A model generated the notes under the pieces. That model saw only the letters and a program-made list of their open reading frames with translations, was not told the DNA's origin and did not search any database. Below, one piece after another: positions 44,911-56,362 of a stretch of DNA of 64,000 bases. How positions within the stretch are numbered: position 1 is the stretch's first letter; each line of letters starts with the position of its first letter. Both the position numbers and the translations under genes were made by a program. Source of the DNA: Halichondria panicea (lineage: Eukaryota > Porifera > Demospongiae > Suberitida > Halichondriidae); the NCBI RefSeq assembly GCF_963675165.1, contig NC_087382.1, forward strand, positions 6,868,315 to 6,932,314. The letters run 5' to 3'.

Positions 44911-45581
44911 ATGCCAAGGAGTTTTTCTGAAGATTTAAGGTGGAGAATTGTCTTTATGGTATGTTTGCAATTTAAAACCATAGACGAGGTTACTAGAGCT
45001 CTGTATGTTAGTCACTCAACAGTTGAAAGGATTGTACATCTTTACAAGACCACTGGTGATGTCACTTCAATACAACAGAGACATGGTCCATGCAGAGTTT
45101 TAGGAGAAATAGAAGTACTGGAACTGTTCTTAAATAATCCTGGCATATACTTAAAGGAAGTACTATTTAATGTTTGTGGCAAGTGGGTTGAATGTTCCAC
45201 GCTCACAAGGCAAAAAATGAAGAGAGTTGCCATTCAACAATCTAATGCTTTAAGAGCACAGTATATGGCAGAGATAGAAGCTTTTGACCCCAGCATGGTG
45301 ATAAAACAAATGCTAAGCGTTTATTTGGATATGGAGTTAGAGGTATCACACCCATCACTCACCATTTACTCGCATAATTTACTCGCATATGGACAACGAA
45401 TCTCAGCAATAAGTATTATATCAACAAGAGGAATTGAAGATGTATACCTCGCTGAAGGAAGTGTCAATGGAGACACCTTTGTTCAGTTTATTCAAAGGTC
45501 CCTACTAAATATTCGGGAATAACCCAAGATACTCGATAATGCTTCAATACATCATGTAGATGCTGTTATATCTGCTGCATA
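44911..45581 (+). pseudogene. Tc1/mariner (IS630)-type transposase, truncated by insertion
   Basis: It starts MPRSFSEDLRWRIVFMVCLQ. Paired helix-turn-helix text follows: SHSTVERIVHLYKTTGDVT, then LEIEVLELF-type spacing and a second helix region. The catalytic domain begins near SVYLDMELEV (first acidic site, altered from the usual D-E), continues ISIISTRGIEDVYLAEGSVN, and has the second site in KILDNASIHHVDAV. An in-frame TAA at 45,520-45,522 precedes that block. A near-duplicate TTACTCGCATA lies at 45,367-45,388. The frame is then cut at 45,581 by the second host element, and I could not find the rest after 49,488. It is inactive. Confidence 0.7.
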
Positions 45582-45749
45582 TGTGATAGTACTTAGGAAA
45601 AGGGCCCTTAACGCGGCAATAATTAAATTAAGCTATAGGCCAATTTAGTAGAAATGAAAAACATGGGCAAAAAATTTTTTTTTCACAGGTGCTAACTTCA
45701 ACCCTTCCTCTACCTACCTGTAAAAATTTGGGTCTCTACGAAGCTTTAA

Positions 45750-48310
45750 CCGATTAGCCGCGGTTATGATTTCATACGTAGTACCGCCCACCGCGGAACC
45801 AAAATCTAATTAATTTTAAATTACTTTCATTTACTTTCATTATCATTATCAGCCCCTAGCAAAGAAAGATGCGTAGCTAAGAAGCAGTAGCAGTTTTCTG
45901 CAGGCAACTTTGTTGCAAACTAGTCTAGAATAGCTACTCTGCCAGGATCTCTAAGTTTTGAACGGAGGAGTATACCAGCCAAGGCCCCAGCGAAGGATCA
46001 TTTCACAAGTAAGCTCTGTGTGTGTATAGCGATCATCATTTTCCTAGTTCAGCCTTTAGAAGCCTTTTGAGCTGATGTAATATGCTTGTCCACCTACCTA
46101 GATAGCCTCTGAGTGTGTGAAACATACTGGAAGAGTAGCTTCGTGAGTTTAGAGCCTGTTTTTAGAGTGTAGTCTACAACGTTTGATATTCAAATTATTT
46201 TCTCTTTTTCAGCATTCGCCTCTAGCAAAGAAAGATGCATAACTTGGAAACAGTGACAGTTTTCTTTATTCAACTTCTTAGCAAAGTAGTCTACAGTAGT
46301 TACTGTGTCAGGATCTCCTGGTTTCCAAAGAAACAGTCAACCAGCCAAGGGCCAGAGCAAGGGATCACTTCAGAGGTAAGCTTTGTGTGCGTATATAGCA
46401 AGCATTATGTAGCTAGTATAAGCCTTCAGAAGCCTCTGAGCTGATTTAATATGCTTATGCACTTGCCTAGATAGCTTATGAGTGTGTAAAGTATACTTGT
46501 GTAGAAGCTGAGTTAGTTTAGAGCCTGTTTTTAGAGTGTAGTGTACAGTGTTTGATATTTAATTTATTTGTTTCAGTGTGGCAAAGAAAGATGCACCCCT
46601 TAGTAACAGTAACAGTTCTCTTCAAGCTACCTTGTAGTTCTATCTGAACAGTCGAAGAGTCAACCAGCCAAGGACAGAGCGAGAGATTACTTTAGAGGTA
46701 AGCTTTGTGTGCGTATGATTATACTATACGCTTACCTACGTAGCTTGTAAAGTATACTTGCTCCAGCAGTGTGTTGAAGCCCGAGTTTAAAATACAGAAG
46801 CCTATATATGTACGCTCAGCAGTTCAGCAGTGTTGCAATGTAAAGGTGTTATGCTTAGCTATCTGTTGGTCTCATCCACAATGTATTCTGTTAATAGCTG
46901 CATGTGTATTCACTATTGATGCCCGCGTATGTGCGTGCATGTGTGTGTGTGTGTGCGTGCCCGCCCGTGCCGTGTGTGCCCCCTGTGTGTGCCTGTGGCA
47001 TGATACTTTATATGTGCTAACAATTTACATATTACCAGTGCTGCCAAAAGTTAATTCTTATGCCTAGGCTTGTGTGAAGTTTCTGCTTGCTTCCAAGGTT
47101 ACAATTCAATTAGGCTACTACTCAATTAGGCTCACTACTCATTAGGCTCACTGTGTACATGTATGGTGGTTGATTGCATAATGAAAGCAAAGGCTTGTTG
47201 GGCTTATGAGTGTACTGTTTACTTGTGTAAGGACATTTTATTCCCAACATAATAGGCTTGTTGGTTGTGTTATGCTCCCCAGCTAGGATTAGGTCATAAT
47301 TTGTCATTAGTTGGCTTGTTGGCTTGTGTGTTTGCCTGTGATATGCATTGTAATTCTTCTGTGCCCAAAGTTGAATCTTTTTATGAACTCCCAGTTTGTT
47401 GTAGGATCACAATTGCTTTATATGTGCCTATGAGTGCCATTGCATGTAAGTTTGCTTGTGGGAGCCTATACATAATTATGTCTAAGGTTGCATGATTCAT
47501 AATTATTTTTTGTCACCCTTGTATGAGATGTACTGTACTTTGTGTATGGCTGTTCTCAGTATACTTCTTTAGGTTTGTTGGCTTGTGAGTTAGTGCTGTG
47601 TTACATGTATCTACCCAATTTTTAGTGTGCTGTCTGTTATAGCAATTCAATTATAATTATGTGGCTGAATGTCAATTTAGTGTTTGATTGCATGATAATC
47701 TTTTGATCTTTTAGGCACCACCCCAAAGGTGACATTTAAAATTCAATTCTTTATGGCTGGCTTGTTGGCTGGTGTTTCTTAGGTTCTGTGCTACTTGTGT
47801 GTAAGAACCATTGATTCTAGAGGTGATCTGCTTGGTTGGTAATACTCTTTCTTCCTCATGCAGGTCTGTGAAACAATCCTCACTGCTATCTGCCATGGAA
47901 CCACCACCATCTTATGGGTCCGAGAAGTCCTACTCACTGTCACTACTATCCAAGATACCCAGGATACCTCATCCCCTGTGTACAGAGGCCTCTTTGTTAT
48001 TGTTGTACCATAGAATTAATTGTAATTGTATTTATTATAATGTATGTTCACTTTTGAGATTGATATTGAATTTATATAAAATACAAATTTCATACGAAAT
48101 TTTAAGCAAATTTTTGATTGCTAACCTATGGTGATCGGACTGGGTATGGCTTCTGTTGACCTTCGAGAGAAGCCTTGCAAAGATGTGGAGCTCAGGAAGG
48201 TTGTAGCTTACCACAAATTAAATAAGAGTAGAGTAAGCAAATATGCGTCATCCGCGGCTAAAGGGTCTATTCCCTAATTACGCAAATTTGCGTCATCCGC
48301 GGTTAATCAG
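45750..48310. mobile_element. TTAA-flanked element (piggyBac-like ends), non-autonomous
   Basis: TTAA lies at both borders (45,746-45,749 and 48,311-48,314). Ends CCGATTAGCCGCGG and, inverted, CTGATTAACCGCGG are about 14 bases. The H1 copy shows no insertion at this site. A TTAA target and C-initiated ends are typical of piggyBac; no transposase frame is inside. The interior contains exon-like tandem units (45,853-46,750) and many GGCTTGTTGG words (47,190-47,790). Confidence 0.75.
45853..46750 (+). repeat. Tandem ~360-bp units with splice-site-like borders
   Basis: Units begin near 45,857, 46,220 and 46,575, each with GCAAAGAAAGATGC followed by an AACAGT or AGCAGT block and a CAACCAGCCAAGG-type block. 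The later units start after strong acceptor-like CTTTTTCAG or TTGTTTCAG and end with CAGAG|GTAAGCTTTGTG or TAGAG|GTAAGCTTTGTG. The pattern looks like a duplicated exon. The frames are not conserved, so it may belong to a non-coding transcript. Confidence 0.65.
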
Positions 48311-49487
48311 TTAAACAGGTCAAACGCGGACGCTCACTGAACGTTCATTTTTTACAATGAAATTTACCGGCGGAAATTCCCTGGGAATTTCCCTATTATT
48401 GTTAATTATTTTTAACAAATAAAAGATGACAACTTGTACAGGACTATTTCATCAGCCCAGTACTTACAATCATCAAGAGGAGCCAGGTAGCTCCACTTCT
48501 TAACAAACATAATTTAGCAACAGAAATAGATTAGAAAGAGCAGCTATCTAGCTAGCTAGCTTGGCGTAGATCCACTCTTGTTTCTTTAGATGTACGTATC
48601 CCGTGCCACTTGTCCACTTGTCCTCACTTGTCCTCATAAACACTCCATAACAACCTACAGATAAGTAGTAAGTTAAGATAGACACAATATCAATGTCACT
48701 TACATTCTAGCCAATAGACTAGCGTTTCTCAGGCTTACCACCACCTAGGGGAACCATCAATATAAATGTTATACGACAATTCTTATACGACAATTCCACG
48801 CAGTTTCCTGGGCCCTCCATGATGTGATCAACCATCCCATCAGGCCTGTTACTACTAAGCACAATGGCAGTGATACCAGTACTAAATTAAAGGAGGAAAG
48901 CTTCTTATAAGGCTACTAATAAGTTGGATCAAGCCGATACGGACGAATACTAAGTGAAACACTACGCTTCCTTTAAGTTGTATGAAGGACTTCTGTAGGC
49001 TCCATACAAGTGAGGATCTTTTATAAGACTGATACATTACACAGATAATAAGTACAAGCTTATAACAAGACATGAGAGCTTACCATTCGAGCGACGGGAG
49101 TCTTTGTCTCTTTATTTCTTCGAAGATCCTTCCTAGGTGCCAAGCAATCCAGCTACATAGCTATACTAGCTAGCTAGAGAGTCCTAGAACGCCTAGCCTT
49201 CATCTAACTAACTAACCTTATCTTCTCCAGAACATCTATTACTAAGCTTTATGAGTATACGGAAGTGCCCGGAAGGCAATAATTGAACTTCAATTATTCA
49301 TGACGTTTGAGCGTCATTTACTCAGAGGGTGTTGCAATACCTTCGTAGCGTTCTCTCGAACATATTATCTCCGGAAATCGATCTTGGTATCATTTTGAAG
49401 CTTAAAGGACGCGCTATCCGATTCAACAATAAAAACTGATTCGAAAATGCCCGCGTTAAGGGCCCTTTTCCTAAGTACTATCACATA

Positions 49488-51004
49488 TGATAGTTTGGGC
49501 CACAGTAGAAGCTGCAAAAGATCAGCTTGCTATAGCTCTTTCAATTTAGTGCACACTAATCAATGATGATGCAACAGTTCACATGTGGGCTAGGCGTGGG
49601 ACATCCTAACTTAATTATCAACGCATGAGTAACTTTAGACTCTGTAGCATTCCCTCAACCTACCTGAAAACGTCTGTATTACTTCCATTTCACGCCTTAT
49701 TTTTTGTTATTTTGGTTACTAAGAAAAACCACCACCGGCATGAGTGCAAGAGAAAAAGAGCTGAAAGAAAATTTCGGGGTCAAAGGTCGCGCCCTGGGCT
49801 TTATACTCAGAATTCGGTAATTAAAGCCAACATGCTCGTTTAAACATGCTCGTTTAACTTTTCCTAATCGTCGTGCAAGAGTGACTTGAGCAGTGGTATT
49901 TTAAGAAACTCAGTCTACGTGTTGTCTACACTTGTCTGTGTGGTTTTCGATTGATTCGACTTAGCGACTTAGCAACAACATCAGCAACAACATCACACTC
50001 CTTTGTTGCACTATCAAGATGATGCTAGGTTGTATGACGCATCAATAGTAAGACAAGTTATGTATTTTATATACCATAATACCGTAATTATTATTATAAC
50101 TTATAACCTGCATCATGCAAGCCTCAAGCCTCAACTTCTTGAGCTGTTTTATACGCTCCCCAGTTTTATACGCTTTGGCAATAATTACCAATCTGCCAAA
50201 TGCAGCTTCACAAAAAGCACACTTGAATTATTCTGATCCTAGGCCTGCTGTATCATAAATAGTAATATAATGGTGCCTGGTGCTTGAAGTAAGCTTACCT
50301 TTGAAGTATTATTATTTTGTTGTTGCAGATCTCTCGTTGTTTTCATTGTCTCAAAAATACTGGTGCTTGTTAAACACTCTTGCCATCATGGTTTTTGTGT
50401 GTACTTGCTACAGGCAGAGAGTATGAGTTGTAATTGTGGATGCATGGTTTTATTTTGAGAGCTATAGCTGTACATCTCTATACACACTTTTCAAAGTGCG
50501 TGATCTAGTGTCTGCGCAGTTTGACTCACAATACAACACGCATGGCGGCTTCAAACAGTACTTGAAAAACAAGGCGACTAAGTTGTGTTTTCAAGAACTA
50601 CTGTCACAAATCTGTGCTTAATTCTGACTTACACCTATCATGTAAAAATCTCAATGTTGTGCCTGGCGCACCACTACTTTTCAGTAGTCGACCTTTATTT
50701 TAGGCTTTGTGGTGTGATGCTAAGCTTGCAAGGTGGAACTGTTCCTGCAAAGAAGGTGATGTGTGCAGCCACAGCAATTGCTAAATCATCTGCAGGTGCC
50801 AAATTCGAGGAGCTGTTTAACAAGAGGATGTCACAGCAATAGTAGTACAATTACAGTGTTATTACACTGAGTGGAGTATAACTGATTCACAGTCGATTCA
50901 TTTGATCGCAATGTTGATTTAAGCTTTCCTCGAGATCAAATTGTTTGATCGTGTCCCCTCCATAATGAGGCAGCAGCAATAGCTAGTTAGACTCTCTGGG
51001 TGTG
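49488..51004. other. Intergenic stretch, no gene recognised
   Basis: Short frames only. One near 50,585-50,842 ends TAIAKSSAGAKFEELFNKRM but has no known family. AACAACATCAGCAACAACATC is partly duplicated near 49,972-49,992. Confidence 0.4.
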
Positions 51005-51180
51005 CTGACCATTAGAATAATTATGTGGATGGGTGTGCGCACGCTCTCTGGACGAGCTGAGTGTGCTAACCATTACAATAATTATGTGGGTGAATTATGT
51101 GGGTGGGTGTGCGCACGCCGTTATATCTCTAGACGAGCTAACCATTACAATAATTATGTGGGGCACGCCGTTAGCGTGTG
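51005..51180 (+). repeat. ~60-bp tandem repeat beside the CA satellite
   Basis: About three units contain AACCATTACAATAATTATGT, GGGTGTGCGCACGC and CTCTAGACGAGC. They run directly into the GT-rich flank of the gap. Confidence 0.75.
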
Positions 51181-52799
51181 TGACGCCGTGTGTTGTGTGT
51201 GTGTGTGTGTGGTGTATGCGTGGTGTGCACACCGTGTTTGTGTTNNNNNNNNNNNNNNNNNNNNNNNNNNNNNNNNNNNNNNNNNNNNNNNNNNNNNNNN
51301 NNNNNNNNNNNNNNNNNNNNNNNNNNNNNNNNNNNNNNNNNNNNNNNNNNNNNNNNNNNNNNNNNNNNNNNNNNNNNNNNNNNNNNNNNNNNNNNNNNNN
51401 NNNNNNNNNNNNNNNNNNNNNNNNNNNNNNNNNNNNNNNNNNNNCCACACAACCAACAGTGCACACACACGCACACGCACACACCACACGGCCCCTCCCT
51501 ACACACACCACACACACACCCCACACACACATACAGGCGTGCACACCACACACACACACACACACACAGCTTGCACACACCACACGGCCTGCACACACAC
51601 CATACACACACACGGTGTGCACCACCCCCCAACACGGCGTGCACACCACACTACCTCCACACACACACACAACACACCACACACACACCCTCGCTTACAC
51701 ACACCGCACGACATGCCTGCACACACACCCAAGACACACAAAACACACACACCACACTACCTCAACACACACACACAACACACCACACACACACCCTCCC
51801 TACACACACCGCACGACATGCCTGCACACACACCCAACACACACAAAACACACACAAACACGGCAGACCACACACACACACACACACAGCTTGCACACAC
51901 CACACGGCCCCTCCTTACACACGGCACCTCCTTACACACACCACCCCCCCACACGCACACAAACACGGCGTGCACACCACACACACACAGCGTGCACACC
52001 CCCTTCCACACACACACACAAACACGGCGTGCACACCTACACACACCACACGGCCCCCATACACACAACCCCCACACACACAAACACGGCGTGCACACCC
52101 CCCTCCACACACACACAAACACCCACACACATACACACAACACACAACGCTTGCACACACCACACACACGCCCCTCCCTACGCACACACGGTGTGCTCAC
52201 ACAGCATGCACACCCCCCTCCACACACACACACAAACTCGGCGTGCACACCACATACACAACACACCACCCCCTCACACGGCGTGCACACCCCCCTCCAC
52301 ACACACACAAACACCCACACACATACACACACACAACACACAACGCTTGCACACACCACACACACGCCCCTCCCTACGCACACACGGTGTGCTCACACAG
52401 CATGCACACCCCCCTCCACACACACACACAAACTCGGCGTGCACACCACATACACAACACACCACCCCCTCACACGGCGTGCACCCCCCACACACAAACA
52501 CGGCGTGCACCCCACACACACACACACAAACATGGCGTGCACACCCCCCTCCACACACACACACAAACACCCACACACATACACACATACACACACACAA
52601 CACACAACGCTTGCACACACCACACACACGCACACGCCCCTCCCTACGCACACACGCCTACGCACACACGGCGTGCTCACACAGCATGCACACCCCCCTC
52701 CACACACACACACAAACTCGGCGTGCACACCACCGTGCACACCACATACACAACACACCACCCCCTCCCTACACACACACACAAACACGGCGTGCACCC

Positions 52800-52830
<31 letters not shown>

Positions 52831-53190
52831 ACACACAACACACACACGGCTTGCACACACCACACACACGCACAAGACATACACACACACACACATACAG
52901 GCGTGCACACCACACACACACACACACACACACACAACACACACACGGCTTGCACACACCACACACACCCACCCACCACACGGCCCCTTCCCTACACACA
53001 CCACACACTGCGTGCACACCCCCCCTACACACACAAAACACGGCGTGCACACCACACACACACCATACACAAACACGGCGTGCACAACACCGCACAACAC
53101 CACACACACACACACACGGCGTGCAAACCCCCCCCACGCAAACCCCCCCCACACACTCACCCCCACACACTCACACACACAAACACGGCG
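51180..53190. repeat. CA-rich satellite with CGGCGTGCACACC motif, interrupted by gap
   Basis: To the right of the gap, nearly 1.75 kb consists of (CA)n runs with regular blocks such as CACGGCGTGCACACC, GCTTGCACACACCACAC and CCCCCTCCACACACACA. Longer units of about 200 bases recur (for example 52,190-52,300 against 52,380-52,490). To the left (51,190-51,244) the same motif appears in the opposite orientation (GGTGTGCACACCGTGTTTGT). Very long histidine/threonine frames are translation of the repeat. Confidence 0.9.
51245..51444. other. Assembly gap, 200 N
   Basis: Exactly 200 unknown bases, a standard placeholder for a scaffold join. Real distance and content are unknown. The gap separates the two orientations of the CA/GT satellite. 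Confidence 0.95.
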
Positions 53191-53196
53191 TGCATG

Positions 53197-53659
53197 ATAT
53201 AAGTCACCAAGAATTGAATGGGGTCCATGGCGGTAATCTACTGCGTCTCTGGAGTAGCAATTTAGCGTGGGAAAATGCTATTTCGCATCAACACAAAAAA
53301 CTCAAGGAATTGTCACGAGAAGGAGACTCGTCAATAGAAATTAAAAACTGTCAGATCAAGATGTGGAGACAAGGAGGCATTGTCTCCAAAAATTACCGTA
53401 AAAGTTTAATTTGGACAATGACAGAGCCAATGTCAGGCACAGAATATAGATTATACCAGTGAAAGAAGGCCTATCAGTGGAAATAGGAAACAAGAAGAAG
53501 CAAGAGATATTATTAGTGACTTTGTGGGAGGAAGGGATCGATTCCTTAGAACAAATCAATCAGAGCAGAGATTGCCGTGGAATTGCCTTGGTGATCCTGT
53601 ACACAGCAACGGTTTGCAATGGAACACACAATGTGCACCATGTTGTTGCTTCTAACACA
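53197..53659 (+). CDS. Unrecognised open reading frame(s)
   Basis: After the satellite, a frame reads NGVHGGNLLRLWSSNLAWEN, REGDSSIEIKNCQIKMWRQG and IVSKNYRKSLIWTMTEPMSG to the stop at 53,460-53,462. An overlapping frame (53,459 onward) continues with EIGNKKKQEILLVTLWEEG until the foldback element at 53,660. Amino-acid composition is protein-like, unlike the repeat next to it. I do not recognise the family. It may be the disrupted start of a gene cut by foldback F copy 3. Confidence 0.3.
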
Positions 53660-54180
53660 CTCAGGTACATTAAGGACTGGGACCAGCAATTATTGTTGAT
53701 TCAGCGAAAACGAAGCTCCGCCCACGATTTTTACTATCAATTGTGTAGTAAAAATGGAGTTTTGCTGCTCTAATCTTTAGCTCAAATTCCGGAGCGTCAA
53801 ACCTTAGTTTAAGTGTTTACTTTTTAGTGCAGTAGTTAGTTCAAAGCTATATGCAGGCACTACCGTTAGCGCCAAACAGTGGGATCAGCTAAAGATGAGA
53901 TTTTCTAAATAAAGCACTTTTTAAGCTTAATATTTTGCATGTAAAGGCTAATAACTTACTTTTCATTGATCCCACTGTTAGGCGCTAACGGTAGTGCCTG
54001 CATATAGCTTTGAACTAACTACTGCACTAAAAAGTAAACACTTAAACTAAGGTTTGACGCTCCGGAATTTGAGCTAAAGATTAGAGTAGCAAAACTCCAT
54101 TTTTACTGCACAATTGATAGTAAAAATCGTGGGCGGAGCTTCGTTTTCGCTGAATCAACAATAATTGCTGGTCCCAGTCC
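53660..54180. mobile_element. Long foldback element F, copy 3
   Basis: Left end CTCAGGTACATTAAGGACTG. The right arm ends CTGGTCCCAGTCC, lacking the outermost bases. Arms share TTGATTCAGCGAAAACGAAG, CTCCGCCCACGATTTTTACT and TTTAAGTGTTTACTTTTTAG across a centre near 53,930. Compared with copies 1 and 2 the arms are the closest to perfect. Confidence 0.85.
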
Positions 54181-54588
54181 AGAGGAGGCTGGAACCACTT
54201 AACCTTAGCTAATTAAGGTCACTAATTGGATTTTTCACAAACTTCTCTTGCAGACTACTTCTTCCTTAGTTGTTGGTGTCTGCAAGCTTTTAAAGGTATT
54301 TTTCAGGGGGGGTCAAATTTTGTTTTCGCCAATTTTGCTCAGAAGCAGAGATATGAATCAGTGCCCTTGTGATGGCCTCGAGACAGGGAGCGGCCTGGTC
54401 TCGAGCATACTATACTGAGTACTACAGAATTATACTAAGAAGAGACTATACAAGAAGAACCTGTATACAGTGTAGAGGAGTTGGAGCTGAACAAGACTTG
54501 AACAAGACTTATCATTAATAGTCAGACCACGACTAGACTAGACTGCACTGTACTGGCAGTACCTCTTTGTTCACTAATCAATATCATT
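54181..54588. other. Upstream region of the HIRAN-like gene
   Basis: Non-coding as far as I can see. ACAAGACTTGAACAAGACTT at 54,492-54,511 is a direct duplication. It may hold the promoter and 5' untranslated part of the next gene. Confidence 0.35.
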
Positions 54589-55678
54589 ATGGCTTCAAGA
54601 AGCATACCAAGAGACCAGAACTCAACAACAAGTGGATCTACATGTGGTCTACCAAAAAAGAGAGCAAAAAGGCTGACACCCATTCTTAAACAGCTGAGAC
54701 CTGAAAGTTCAAGTGATTCTGATGATAGTTTAACACCAACTTCAAAAGAGGAGGATTCATGCAGCGAGGAAATGGATGTTGTATGGAGTGGCAATATGTA
54801 TCAATATACTGATGTGAAACTCAGCCTTCTTACAGTTAATTTACGGCATATTCGCTGCAGGTGTACTACCAGCCTAGGGACTGTTAATGATATCGATGCT
54901 TTTATTAAAGAAAACGACTCTGCTATTGTTGTACCGACTTGTTTAAGAATGTTGAAGTATTGTAAGATTGAGGTATGTTTAGTAATACTGTTACCATGCA
55001 TGGTTTAATCATACTCATACTCATACTGTTAACCATGCACTTCATGGTGATGTTTAATTATAATTATTTTATTTGACTAGGTTGAAGAGCTAAAAAAATC
55101 AGCAAAAATATCTGGGCTGAAACTGAATGGGCTGAAACTGAATGGACAAGTTTTGGTAATTTGGGAGTGGGAAGTGATTGTTCACCTTAATTATCATTCA
55201 TCTGACAGTAATGAAGACTTTTCTGATAACGACAGTGAACCAAGTGACGCATCTTCTGGTGTAGAAGCTGACCAAGCACATAATACTGATAGACACACAG
55301 TCACCTTTAAGGTAATCGGGTGCACCAAGGAGACGATTTATCAGTCAGTGCTGGTTTGGGCAAGAAACATGATTGAGGAGTATAGTTTTGTCGAAGTAAA
55401 GCTCCAACGGTGAACCCAACAATCCCTACGATCCCAATGCTGTCGCTTTCCTCACTCTAAAGGATGGCAAGTTCTTAAGAATTGGTTATGTAGTAAAAGA
55501 AATTTCTCACGAGGTGTGTAATGTATTGGCCCGAGGGGAGATTTTAAGTGTTTCTTTCAAGTGGATCAAATACATAACAGACTGGAGTCGATCAGGTCCA
55601 GGATTTTTCGCAGGAGTGAATGTTACAAAAAAAGGCAAGTGGTCTACTGCTGTCATGAGGGCTTCTAGTACTAGGTGA
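54589..55678 (+). pseudogene. HIRAN-like domain protein, two exons, one frameshift
   Basis: Exon 1 (54,589-54,972) starts MASRSIPRDQNSTTSGSTCG and is hydrophilic with an acidic serine stretch (SSSDSDDSLTPTSKEEDSCS). Exon 2 (55,081-55,678) follows in phase and has an acidic linker. Then comes the domain: TVTFKVIGCTKETIYQ, VEVKLQ, then EPNNPYDPNAVAFLTLKDGK, RIGYVVKEISHEV and RSGPGFFAGVNVTKKGKWS. The EPNNPYDPNA(V/I) block followed by a GYV turn is the signature of HIRAN domains, which bind DNA ends or stalled forks in HLTF-type proteins. A one-base slip near 55,405 breaks the frame inside the domain, so this copy is probably inactive. A 16-base direct duplication (about 55,120-55,150) is read in frame as GLKLNGLKLNG. 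It converges on the gene at 57,935-56,363. Confidence 0.55.
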
Positions 55679-55925
55679 TTATCCACGCGTACAATGTACA
55701 TGAAACTTCAAATAATCATAATTAGTCTATAGCTACAGTATGTATATATTTAGTGGAACTTCCAATAATTATACATAACTATACTGTGTTCATTCTTATA
55801 TATCTGTTAAATTACTCATAATTATAAGGACATTGCAATTCATTTCGCTATTGTTCTTTTGTCATTAAATTTGAAACGGAAACATGAACATTAACACACA
55901 TTATAACTGTTACAATACTAGTATA
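55679..55925. other. Spacer downstream of the HIRAN-like gene
   Basis: AT-rich, with ATAATTATA-type words and no recognised feature. Confidence 0.4.
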
Positions 55926-56344
55926 TGTGACAGGCTCTGGGAAAACCAGACTATTGGAGCAGACTAAAATATGTGTGATTAATGTACCAAATAATAGAGC
56001 AGAGCATCGCCTACACAATGATATGCTTAGTGTTCACATACCTAGTTTCATACCCGAGTCATGCGCGTTGGAAACTCGAAGCCGTAAAATGTAGTATCGA
56101 GAAAAACGACTCTCAAAGATTGCTTAATTAGGAAAAATAAGGTAATAGCGAAACTTTGGACGAAGCTTTCGATGGAAAGAGTTGGATTTAGAGCATCAGA
56201 TTTTACAGAGAGGTAGTAGAAGGACTGTAGATACTTATACATCAATAACATTTTATTTGAGATTTTATACTGTAGGCATAAATTTAGCTGTAGCTCAATA
56301 CTAAATTCTGCTCCAATAGTCTGGTTTTCCCAGAGCCTGTCACA
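55926..56344. mobile_element. MITE with TGTGACAGGCTCTGGGAAAA ends, TA target site
   Basis: The left end TGTGACAGGCTCTGGGAAAA, continuing CCAGACTATTGGAGCAGA, is inverted at the right end. TA lies on both sides (55,924-55,925 and 56,345-56,346). About 40 bases of arm, 419 bases in total, non-coding. The tip resembles those of the host elements (TGTGACAGTGCC... and TGTGATAGTACT...). It lies just beyond the last exon of the minus-strand gene. Confidence 0.8.
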
Positions 56345-56362
56345 TATGTATCTACCACATAC

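Larger units (their letters stand above)
45582..49485. mobile_element. Host element (H2), second copy, carrying a TTAA insertion
   Basis: Ends TGTGATAGTACTTAGGAAAA and its reverse complement, with TA on both sides (45,580-45,581 and 49,486-49,487) and a wider palindromic CATATG. The arms match H1 (10,908-11,559 and 26,332-26,822). They are continuous at GAAAGC (48,896-48,901), where H1 holds transposon A. A different 2.56-kb element (45,750-48,310) is inserted in its left arm. It is non-coding. Confidence 0.85.

Noticed and set aside
51002..53462. Very long open frames (up to about 800 residues) of histidine/threonine or cysteine/valine
   Set aside because: They are translations of the CA/GT satellite and run through the N gap; only the last ~90 residues after 53,197 look protein-like.
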